Below, piece after piece: positions 23,301-34,201 of a stretch of DNA of 64,000 nt. Source of the stretch: Symsagittifera roscoffensis (lineage: Eukaryota > Xenacoelomorpha > Acoela > Convolutidae); contig NC_087068.1 in assembly GCF_963678635.1 (NCBI RefSeq), forward strand, positions 58,947,896 through 59,011,895. Direction: 5' to 3'. Every line of letters starts with the position of its first letter. Positions within the stretch are counted from its first letter, which is position 1. The translations under genes and the position numbers were made by a program. Under the pieces are notes generated by a model that worked only from the letters and a program-made list of their open reading frames with translations, had not been told where the DNA came from and ran no database searches.

Positions 23301-26300
23301 ACGCCAAAATGGAAATGGATGAAGTCACCCCTCCTCCACGGTCCCATTATAATTCAGTCACGTTTGTACGGGCTCCAGAGTTATCCGCCTCCTCAAGGTG
23401 GCACTGGCTACGCCAAAATGGAAATGGATGAAGTCACCCCTCCTCCACGGTCCCATTATAATTCAGTCACGTTTGTACGGGCTCCAGAGTTATCCGCCTC
23501 CTCAAGGTGGCACTGGCTACGCCAAAATGGAAATGGATGAAGTCACCCCTCCTCCACGGTCCCATTATAATTCAGTCACGTTTGTACGGGCTCCAGAGTT
23601 ATCCGCCTCCTCATGGTGGCACTGGCTACGCCAAAATGGAAATGGATGAAGTCACCCCTCCTCCACGGTCCCATTATAATTCAGTCACATTTGTACGGGC
23701 TCCAGAGTTATCCGCCTCCTCAAGGTGGCACTGGCTACGCCAAAATGGAAATGGATGAAGTCACCCCTCCTCCACGGTCCCATTATAATTCAGTCACGTT
23801 TGTACGGGCTCCAGAGTTTTCCGCCTCCTCAAGGTGGCACTGGCTACGCCAAAATGGAAATGGATGAAGTCACCCCTCCTCCACGGTCCCATTATAATTC
23901 AGTCACGTTTGTACGGGCTCCAGAGTTATCCGCCTCCTCAAGGTGGCACTGGCTACGCCAAAATGGAAATGGATGAAGTCACCCCTCCTCCACGGTCCCA
24001 TTATAATTCAGTCACATTTGTACGGGCTCCAGAGTTATCCGCCTCCTCAAGGTGGCACTGGCTACGCCAAAATGGAAATGGATGAAGTCACCCCTCCTCC
24101 ACGGTCCCATTATAATTCAGTCACGTTTGTACGGGCTCCAGAGTTATCCGCCTCCTCAAGGTGGCACTGGCTACGCCAAAATGGAAATGCATGAAGTCAC
24201 CCCTCCTCCACGGTCCCATTATAATTCAGTCACGTTTGTACGGGCTCCAGAGTTATCCGCCTCCTCAAGGTGGCACTGGCTACGCCAAAATGGAAATGCA
24301 TGAAGTCACCCCTCCTCCACGGTCCCATTATAATTCAGTCACGTTTGTACGGGCTCCAGAGTTATCCGCCTCCTCAAGGTGGCACTGGCTACGCCAAAAT
24401 GGAAATGCATGAAGTCACCCCTCCTCCACGGTCCCATTATAATTCAGTCACATTTGTACGGGCTCCAGAGTTATCCGCCTCCTCAAGGTGGCACTGGCTA
24501 CGCCAAAATGGAAATGCATGAAGTCACCCCTCCTCCACGGTCCCATTATAATTCAGTCACGTTTGTACGGGCTCCAGAGTTATCCGCCTCCTCAAGGTGG
24601 CACTGGCTACGCCAAAATGGAAATGCATGAAGTCACCCCTCCTCCACGGTCCCATTATAATTCAGTCACGTTTGTACGGGCTCCAGAGTTATCCGCCTCC
24701 TCAAGGTGGCACTGGCTACGCCAAAATGGAAATGCATTAAGTCACCCCTCCTCCACGGTCCCATTATAATTCAGTCACGTTTGTACGGGCTCCAGAGTTA
24801 TCCGCCTCCTCAAGGTGGCACTGGCTACGCCAAAATGGAAATGCATGAAGTCACCCCTCCTCCACGGTCCCATTATAATTCAGTCACGTTTGTACGGGCT
24901 CCAGAGTTATCCGCCTCCTCAAGGTGGCACTGGCTACGCCAAAATGGAAATGCATGAAGTCACCCCTCCTCCACGGTCCCATTATAATTCAGTCACGTTT
25001 GTACGGGCTCCAGAGTTATCCGCCTCCTCAAGGTGGCACTGGCTACGCCAAAATGGAAATGCATGAAGTCACCCCTCCTCCACGGTCCCATTATAATTCA
25101 GTCACGTTTGTACGGGCTCCAGAGTTATCCGCCTCCTCAAGGTGGCACTGGCTACGCCAAAATGGAAATGCATGAAGTCACCCCTCCTCCACGGTCCCAT
25201 TATAATTCAGTCACGTTTGTACGGGCTCCAGAGTTATCCGCCTCCTCAAGGTGGCACTGGCTACGCCAAAATGGAAATGCATGAAGTCACCCCTCCTCCA
25301 CGGTCCCATTATAATTCAGTCACGTTTGTACGGGCTCCAGAGTTATCCGCCTCCTCAAGGTGGCACTGGCTACGCCAAAATGGAAATGCATGAAGTCACC
25401 CCTCCTCCACGGTCCCATTATAATTCAGTCACGTTTGTACGGGCTCCAGAGTTGTCCGCCTCCTCAAGGTGGCACTGGCTACGCCAAAATGGAAATGCAT
25501 GAAGTCACCCCTCCTCCACGGTCCCATTATAATTCAGTCACGTTTGTACGGGCTCCAGAGTTGTCCGCCTCCTCAAGGTGGCACTGGCTACGCCAAAATG
25601 GAAATGCATGAAGTCACCCCTCCTCCACGGTCCCATTATAATTCAGTCACGTTTGTACGGGCTCCAGAGTTATCCGCCTCCTCAAGGTGGCACTGGCTAC
25701 GCCAAAATGGAAATGCATGAAGTCACCCCTCCTCCACGGTCCCATTATAATTCAGTCACGTTTGTACGGGCTCCAGAGTTATCCGCCTCCTCAAGGTGGC
25801 ACTGGCTACGCCAAAATGAAATGCATGAAGTCACCCCTCCTCCACGGTCCCATTATAATTCAGTCACGTTTGTACGGGCTCCAGAGTTATCCGCCTCCTC
25901 AAGGTGGCACTGGCTACGCCAAAATGGAAATGCATGAAGTCACCCCTCCTCCACGGTCCCATTATAATTCAGTCACGTTTGTACGGGCTCCAGAGTTATC
26001 CGCCTCCTCAAGGTGGCACTGGCTACGCCAAAATGGAAATGCATGAAGTCACCCCTCCTCCACGGTCCCATTATAATTCAGTCACGTTTGTACGGGCTCC
26101 AGAGTTATCCGCCTCCTCAAGGTGGCACTGGCTACGCCAAAATGGAAATGCATGAAGTCACCCCTCCTCCACGGTCCCATTATAATTCAGTCACGTTTGT
26201 ACGGGCTCCAGAGTTATCCGCCTCCTCAAGGTGGCACTGGCTACGCCAAAATGGAAATGCATGAAGTCACCCCTCCTCCACGGTCCCATTATAATTCAGT

Positions 26301-29300
26301 CACGTTTGTACGGGCTCCAGAGTTATCCGCCTCCTCAAGGTGGCACTGGCTACGCCAAAATGGAAATGCATGAAGTCACCCCTCCTCCACGGTCCCATTA
26401 TAATTCAGTCACGTTTGTACGGGCTCCAGAGTTATCCGCCTCCTCAAGGTGGCACTGGCTACGCCAAAATGGAAATGCATGAAGTCACCCCTCCTCCACG
26501 GTCCCATTATAATTCAGTCACGTTTGTACGGGCTCCAGAGTTATCCGCCTCCTGAGCCGATAACTCAAATGGAGGCCAAATGGAGGCCAAAATGGAAATG
26601 CATGAAGTCACCCCTCCTCCACGGTCCCATTATAATTCAGTCACGTTTGTACGGGCTCCAGAGTTATCCGCCTCCTCAAGGTGGCACTGGCTACGCCAAA
26701 ATGGAAATGCATGAAGTCACCCCTCCTCCACGGTCCCATTATAATTCAGTCACGTTTGTACGGGCTCCAGAGTTATCCGCCTCCTCAAGGTGGCACTGGC
26801 TACGCCAAAATGGAAATGCATGAAGTCACCCCTCCTCCACGGTCCCATTATAATTCAGTCACGTTTGTACGGGCTCCAGAGTTATCCGCCTCCTCAAGGT
26901 TGCACTGGCTACGCCAAAATGGAAATGCATGAAGTCACCCCTCCTCCACGGTCCCATTATAATTCAGTCACGTTTGTACGGGCTCCAGAGTTATCCGCCT
27001 CCTCAAGGTGGCACTGGCTACGCCAAAATGGAAATGCATGAAGTCACCCCTCCTCCACGGTCCCATTATAATTCAGTCACGTTTGTACGGGCTCCAGAGT
27101 TATCCGCCTCCTCAAGGTGGCACTGGCTACGCCAAAATGGAAATGCATGAAGTCACCCCTCCTCCACGGTCCCATTATAATTCAGTCACGTTTGTACGGG
27201 CTCCAGAGTTATCCGCCTCCTCAAGGTGGCACTGGCTACGCCAAAATGGAAATGCATGAAGTCACCCCTCCTCCACGGTCCCATTATAATTCAGTCACGT
27301 TTGTACGGGCTCCAGAGTTATCCGCCTCCTCAAGGTGGCACTGGCTACGCCAAAATGGAAATGCATGAAGTCACCCCTCCTCCACGGTCCCATTATAATT
27401 CAGTCACGTTTGTACGGGCTCCAGAGTTATCCGCCTCCTCAAGGTGGCACTGGCTACGCCAAAATGGAAATGCATGAAGTCACCCCTCCTCCACGGTCCC
27501 ATTATAATTCAGTCACGTTTGTACGGGCTCCAGAGTTATCCGCCTCCTCAAGGTGGCACTGGCTACGCCAAAATGGAAATGCATGAAGTCACCCCTCCTC
27601 CACGGTCCCATTATAATTCAGTCACGTTTGTACGGGCTCCAGAGTTATCCGCCTCCTCAAGGTGGCACTGGCTACGCCAAAATGGAAATGCATGAAGTCA
27701 CCCCTCCTCCACGGTCCCATTATAATTCAGTCACGTTTGTACGGGCTCCAGAGTTATCCGCCTCCTCAAGGTGGCACTGGCTACGCCAAATGGAAATGCA
27801 TGAAGTCACCCCTCCTCCACGGTCCCATTATAATTCAGTCACGTTTGTACGGGCTCCAGAGTTATCCGCCTCCTCAAGGTGGCACTGGCTACGCCAAAAT
27901 GGAAATGCATGAAGTCACCCCTCCTCCACGGTCCCATTATAATTCAGTCACGTTTGTACGGGCTCCAGAGTTATCCGCCTCCTCAAGGTGGCACTGGCTA
28001 CGCCAAAATGGAAATGCATGAAGTCACCCCTCCTCCACGGTCCCATTATAATTCAGTCACGTTTGTACGGGCTCCAGAGTTATCCGCCTCCTCAAGGTGG
28101 CACTGGCTACGCCAAAATGGAAATGCATGAAGTCACCCCTCCTCCACGGTCCCATTATAATTCAGTCACGTTTGTACGGGCTCCAGAGTTATCCGCCTCC
28201 TCAAGGTGGCACTGGCTACGCCAAAATGGAAATGCATGAAGTCACCCCTCCTCCACGGTCCCATTATAATTCAGTCACGTTTGTACGGGCTCCAGAGTTA
28301 TCCGCCTCCTCAAGGTGGCACTGGCTACGCCAAAATGGAAATGCATGAAGTCACCCCTCCTCCACGGTCCCATTATAATTCAGTCACGTTTGTACGGGCT
28401 CCAGAGTTATCCGCCTCCTCAAGGTGGCACTGGCTACGCCAAAATGGAAATGCATGAAGTCACCCCTCCTCCACGGTCCCATTATAATTCAGTCACGTTT
28501 GTACGGGCTCCAGAGTTATCCGCCTCCTCAAGGTGGCACTGGCTACGCCAAAATGGAAATGCATGAAGTCACCCCTCCTCCACGGTCCCATTATAATTCA
28601 GTCACGTTTGTACGGGCTCCAGAGTTATCCGCCTCCTCAAGGTGGCACTGGCTACGCCAAAATGGAAATGCATGAAGTCACCCCTCCTCCACGGTCCCAT
28701 TATAATTCAGTCACGTTTGTACGGGCTCCAGAGTTATCCGCCTCCTCAAGGTGGCACTGGCTACGCCAAAATGGAAATGCATGAAGTCACCCCTCCTCCA
28801 CGGTCCCATTATAATTCAGTCACGTTTGTACGGGCTCCAGAGTTATCCGCCTCCTCAAGGTGGCACTGGCTACGCCAAAATGGAAATGCATGAAGTCACC
28901 CCTCCTCCACGGTCCCATTATAATTCAGTCACGTTTGTACGGGCTCCAGAGTTATCCGCCTCCTCAAGGTGGCACTGGCTACGCCAAAATGGAAATGCAT
29001 GAAGTCACCCCTCCTCCACGGTCCCATTATAATTCAGTCACGTTTGTACGGGCTCCAGAGTTATCCGCCTCCTCAAGGTGGCACTGGCTACGCCAAAATG
29101 GAAATGCATGAAGTCACCCCTCCTCCACGGTCCCATTATAATTCAGTCACGTTTGTACGGGCTCCAGAGTTATCCGCCTCCTCAAGGTGGCACTGGCTAC
29201 GCCAAAATGGAAATGCATGAAGTCACCCCTCCTCCACGGTCCCATTATAATTCAGTCACGTTTGTACGGGCTCCAGAGTTATCCGCCTCCTCAAGGTGGC

Positions 29301-29792
29301 ACTGGCTACGCCAAAATGGAAATGCATGAAGTCACCCCTCCTCCACGGTCCCATTATAATTCAGTCACGTTTGTACGGGCTCCAGAGTTATCCGCCTCCT
29401 CAAGGTGGCACTGGCTACGCCAAAATGGAAATGCATGAAGTCACCCCTCCTCCACGGTCCCATTATAATTCAGTCACGTTTGTACGGGCTCCAGAGTTAT
29501 CCGCCTCCTCAAGGTGGCACTGGCTACGCCAAAATGGAAATGCATGAAGTCACCCCTCCTCCACGGTCCCATTATAATTCAGTCACGTTTGTACGGGCTC
29601 CAGAGTTATCCGCCTCCTCAAGGTGGCACTGGCTACGCCAAAATGGAAATGCATGAAGTCACCCTCCTCCACGGTCCCATTATAATTCAGTCACGTTTGT
29701 ACGGGCTCCAGAGTTATCCGCCTCCTCAAGGTGGCACTGGCTACGCCAAAATGGAAATGCATGAAGTCACCCCTCCTCCACGGTCCCATTAT
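20397..29792 (+). repeat. 109-bp minisatellite, about 86 copies
   Basis: Head-to-tail 109-bp units (start GGTCCCATTATAATTCAG, end CACCCCTCCTCCAC). They begin 25 bp after the GNL1 donor and run into the scaffold gap, 9.4 kb in all. Variant bases sort the array into blocks. 20.4-21.8 kb mostly has GCCGAAATGG. 21.87-22.74 kb strictly alternates ATGCATG and ATGGATG units. 22.74-24.16 kb is all ATGGATG, and 24.16-29.79 kb is all ATGCATG and nearly identical. One unit (about 26,556-26,590) has a replaced segment that lengthens it by 14 bp, and 1-bp deletions occur near 25,816, 27,788 and 29,663. Because 109 is not a multiple of three, the ~83-codon frames in every unit are artefacts of repetition. 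Confidence 0.99.
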
Positions 29793-29992
29793 NNNNNNNN
29801 NNNNNNNNNNNNNNNNNNNNNNNNNNNNNNNNNNNNNNNNNNNNNNNNNNNNNNNNNNNNNNNNNNNNNNNNNNNNNNNNNNNNNNNNNNNNNNNNNNNN
29901 NNNNNNNNNNNNNNNNNNNNNNNNNNNNNNNNNNNNNNNNNNNNNNNNNNNNNNNNNNNNNNNNNNNNNNNNNNNNNNNNNNNNNNNNNNNN
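29793..29992. other. Assembly gap, exactly 200 N
   Basis: 200 unknown bases between the minisatellite and a tetranucleotide microsatellite. A round number flanked by two unrelated repeats points to an arbitrary-length scaffolding gap, so neither true size nor adjacency is established. Confidence 0.99.
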
Positions 29993-30215
29993 ATATACAT
30001 ACTTACATACATATATACATACATACATACATACATACATACATACATACATACATACATACATACATACATACATACATACAGACATACATACATACAT
30101 ACATACATACATACATACATACATACATACATACATACATACATACATACATACATACATACATACATACATACATACATACATAAATACATGCAAACTT
30201 ACATACATACATGCA

Positions 30216-30249
<34 letters not shown>

Positions 30250-30279
30250 CATACATACATACATACATACATACATACA

Positions 30280-30310
<31 letters not shown>
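29993..30310. repeat. (CATA)n microsatellite
   Basis: About 315 bp of nearly pure CATA/TACA repeats with a few single-base variants (for example ATACAGACA near 30,080 and ATATATAC near 30,243). Open frames through it are low-complexity artefacts. Confidence 0.99.
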
Positions 30311-33300
30311 GTGACATTCGACCAGAATGTGAAAAATGCAATCTCTGCAGAATTCGGAATTTTAGCAGCAAGCCTTCCGGATTGGTGGTTTTTAAGAATT
30401 AAGGGTGTTATTGGAACGTTTAGCCAAACGGTGAGGGCTGGAATATTCTGGTATTTTAAATTTTCAAAAATTCGAATGATGACGTCACATTTCTGAGAAA
30501 TGCTGAAACGGCCATTTTAACAAAAAGCGAGTTAAAAACAGAACAACTTTTATCTGCGATTGCGAACAGTACGAAAATCGAGATTGGAAAACGACAACGA
30601 ACTACAGAATAGCAGAGAACGTTCCGAGTTGCAACTATTGTGCTGCTACAATAGTTGCAAGGCCGTTGCCAACAACGGTGAAGGGTGAGAACCAGCCTTC
30701 CGGATTGGCGTGAAATGGAACTTAAGGAGCTTGATTCCTGGATTCAAGAATCCGGAAGGGTCTCGGGACGGAAACTTTTATTAACTCACATAAACTTTTA
30801 GCATCCTGTCATGTCCTGACTTGAATTTAACTGATATTTTGATTAGTTTTGACAAGGATGAGGTGCTAAGAGTTGGGGGGGGGGGGAAGGGTTGATCCAT
30901 CTTCGATGGAGATGATGATTTTTATCTACTGAACAAAAACAATAGTAATATAATAAGTAGTAGCCCTGTTTTTAGGAGTGACCTCGTGGTCTGGGGATAC
31001 TGAGACCCAGCCATGAGCTCACTATTTTTGCATGTAATTCAGTTAATTTGAGCGTTCTGGTCGAAGCCGGAGAATAGTAACGTTTTTGTCGACCCGATGT
31101 TGGAAAAGACCACCGAAAAGTACTGGCTTGGTAGAGACGGTGAAAAACATGCAAAGCTCTGTTTAGACGCTAGCCAGTCGTCTTAAGACTTAGTTTTGTT
31201 ATCCGTCGATATGTATCTTCCGGGCGAATGTTACATGTATGTTTTTATGGCGCTCCTGGGTGTTATTCTTTTTTAACATCATGACCGGCAGAACCGTTAA
31301 CGAGCACTCCGCGCCGAGCGGATGCTCACATCAACGCCCTTAATAGGCCTAAACCGCCGGGGCGGAAGGGTAGTTCGGAACGCGGAGGCCTTCCGGATTG
31401 CCGTGAATAGTTTTTTAACCTAGTTAAGACCGAAAATTCACGAACCAGGAAGGGTGGGGGGATCGACCGTCCCCTCGTCCCCTGAGTGGTTGGTGACCAA
31501 AAACACTTAAAGATATAAGTAAAACCAAACAAAAAGTAGTATAGTACCCAAGAAAAACAAAAAACATAAAAAATAACCGAAAAAACCAAAAACAGTAAAA
31601 AAAAGTAAAAAATCAGTAGAAATCATCCCCCAGACAAGATGTGATTCAACCCCCCCGTTTGTTGTTGATAGATATATTGTTGTTACAGGCATTTATATCA
31701 GTCAGGATCGTTACTATCAATTTTGAGGCCCGTTTGTGAGGCTTGTACTGTAGGGTTATTTGAGCATTTAAGCACGTTAATGATAAATTGCGCTCAATCC
31801 GGAGGGGTCAGCTGATTTGCGCTCAATTCGGAAGGGTCTTGGGTGAAGACCGATCCGGCAAGCAGTACAAGGAGCAACAAGAAGGGGCTCAACGACAACA
31901 ACAAACGACTGTTGGGTATCGTTAACAAGTTTTGTATCCCTTTTGGTACAAAAAGTAAGATAGTAATCTGTGGGGGGCTCGACAGTGCTGCACTGTAGTG
32001 ACCCTTCACCGAACTGCGAATATCCGAGTTAAGCACCTTAATTCGGATAATAAACAAACCCGGAGGGGTATAGTATTACTAATATTATTGCTTATATAGC
32101 CTATATTAATAGTCTTATATCGTTTTTCAGTGAAAAACAACGAAAACAGACCGGTTTTTAGGGTCAAAATAGTGATTATTTCATCCCCCCACAAGTCGCG
32201 ATTTTTGAGATATCGATATTTTTTGAAACGGAAAAAAGCGCTAAGTTAGTGTGTTACATCGGAACTGCACTACTGTAACAAGTAGAACCGGTTAACTTTA
32301 GTTCGGAAGTGGTTGGAACTAGTTTGGTACCAAAAACCAAATTTTCCCATTTTTTGATAGTAAGAAACACTATAAAATCAGAAAATTTTTTGAAATTTTT
32401 GAGTTACAACAGCAAAAATAGTTGTTCGGACAACGTCCACTAGTGAATCTTTTAAAACCCGCTACCCGAAAGCCTTCCGAGTTGCAGAGAAATCGAACAT
32501 AACGTGTTTGATTTGGTGGATTCATCAATCCGGAGGGGTCCAGGTAGCATAGTTTTTCACAAAACTTTTCTACAAAAGCGTTTTATCTCGGGTCTTTTGC
32601 ATTGAACTAGAAGAGTATAGGCCTTCTGAGCTCGGATCAATAATTTTTAGGTCGAAAGGACCAGATTTGCGGAAAAAGTTAGGCGGAACCTATAAGAGAG
32701 AAAATTTTTGAGTTTGGAAAAAAGACATTTTGGTTAATAACTTTGGAACTATAGAGCATATCGAGTCAATCTTGGTACCATTAGATCAGAAATTAGCTGA
32801 ACTTACTAGTAAGAAAGAGAATTACTCGAAAAAGCGAGCGAGAAAATTTTTTGAGATTGTTTTTAGCAAATTACACAAATCCGGAGGGGTACACCCTTCA
32901 CGTTTTATAAATTTTTTTTTTGAAAAACCTTTATACCCCTACCAAAAGTTGATAGCGATTGAACTAAGTAACTTAGGACAGTTCTAGACAAGAAGGGAGG
33001 GCTGAAGGCACAAGACAACCATAATAGAGTCGAAATTAGGCAAGTGATAAGACCCTTCACCGTTAGTGTGAATTGTCAAATAAGTGCCTTAACTTCAATC
33101 CGGAGGGGTCTAGGAAAGGATCCTATACCCTTCCCAGTTAATTCAAACAGCATAAGAGCAACGCAGAACGTATCCGGAGGGGTATAAGCTGAAATTAAGA
33201 AAACTACGAAAAGCTACTTTGACAGAGCTAAGGGCTCCGAATCCGGAGGGGTCTACTTTCCACAAAACCGGAGGGGTCCGAATCCGGAGGGGTCTTATAG

Positions 33301-34201
33301 TTGCTAATTCGGAGGGGTCCAAATTCGGAGGGGTCTACTATTAACTAACTCGGAGGGGTCCCAATCCGGAGGGGTCCATATTCTGACAGTCCGGAAGGGT
33401 CCTATTTGTGCCAATCCGGAGGGGTATTATTTTATTAAGGACTTAGGTAAACGAAAGAAAGACTAAAAAGCGAGAGGTATTAGGTTATTAATACACAGGC
33501 TAGGTATCAGTGACTGCACTGGTAACTTGCCTTTCAAAAAGAACCAGACTAATACAAAACAGGTCCGAACTCGGATATTCGCGACACTAAGTCTAAATTA
33601 AAAAGAGCGTGACTCATTGGTGTGGATTGAAACATAATACGTTTTTGGGAAAAGTGACTGCCCTGAGGATTTTAGTAGGTCTAGCTCGGGCAGTCCGAAG
33701 GCAGATAGGTAACACAGTACTCGGTGGGTGCAATAGACGCCCACTTGAGAAAATTACTGCCTTCAAAGTTTTGTCTGTTTGGTGCAGCACCAAGCAGGGA
33801 AAGCTTTTTCTTTAAAAGACAGGTTCGACTATTGTACTGCGACCGACTAAGAGTACAAGACACATACGTTTTTTTATATATACATTCATATTGTGTCAAT
33901 ATATATTTTTGTTTTTGATTTTAAATCAACGTAAACTGTGCTTGATTAGGTAGTGAATACACTATCTTTTAAATTGACTGATAACATCATATTGTGCTAG
34001 TTTCCAGATCTTTGGACCGATAAACGGTCAGTGTGAATAAATTTTATACAAACTGTACTCTGACAACATACAGGGATTCGTGGTCACTATTTAATAGAAT
34101 CTGGTGAAATTTATTGTGTTGTGTCATTATTATTGTTAATAAAACTATAAGGTCTCTAGCAATTGAGTCAAGAGTAGGCATAGGAAAGTGACAAATAGAG
34201 A
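30311..34201 (+). mobile_element. Leader of plus-strand retroelement (no ORF)
   Basis: This region precedes the Gag-protease ORF and has no convincing gene. It is marked throughout by a CCGGA(A/G)GGGT motif. Direct copies lie at about 30,749, 31,795, 31,824, 32,058, 32,526, 32,877 and then eleven copies from 33,096 to 33,425. Inverted forms CTTCCGGATTG occur at about 30,374, 30,701 and 31,389, and GACCCTTCACCG at about 31,999 and 33,050. A run of 12 G occupies 30,875-30,886. A 15-bp near-perfect palindrome TTGGTGCAGCACCAA lies at about 33,779. I could not define an LTR or primer-binding site by eye. The left boundary may abut the microsatellite. Confidence 0.55.
33241..33427 (+). repeat. CGGAGGGGTC motif array with 25/16-bp spacing
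   Basis: Starts of the CGGA core lie at 33244, 33269, 33285, 33310, 33326, 33351, 33367, 33392 and 33417. The intervals are 25, 16, 25, 16, 25, 16, 25 and 25 bp. The 10-bp core CGGAGGGGTC is kept (CGGAAGGGTC once, CGGAGGGGTA at the last), while the spacer bases vary freely apart from a preference for AAT(C/T) just before the core. Conserved core and spacing with variable filler suggest selection on a protein- or RNA-binding site. It lies 0.8 kb upstream of the Gag ORF. Confidence 0.95.

Noticed and set aside
20455-29656. Dozens of overlapping ~83-codon frames with the same peptide
   Set aside because: They arise because the 109-bp unit is read in all three frames before meeting its single stop. 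They start at GTG, recur every 109 bp and sit in an intron; no gene.
29993-30310. Long Tyr/Ile/His/Thr and Met/Tyr/Val/Cys open frames
   Set aside because: Translation of a (CATA)n microsatellite; low complexity on both strands.
32730-32987. 85-codon plus-strand frame upstream of the Gag-protease ORF
   Set aside because: It lacks an ATG start and reads straight through one of the CCGGAGGGGT motif copies; likely leader RNA rather than coding.
33724-33900. Palindromic stretches around GGTGCAGCACC as a gene or IS end
   Set aside because: Short arms only, no paired copy and no coding context beyond the retroelement leader.
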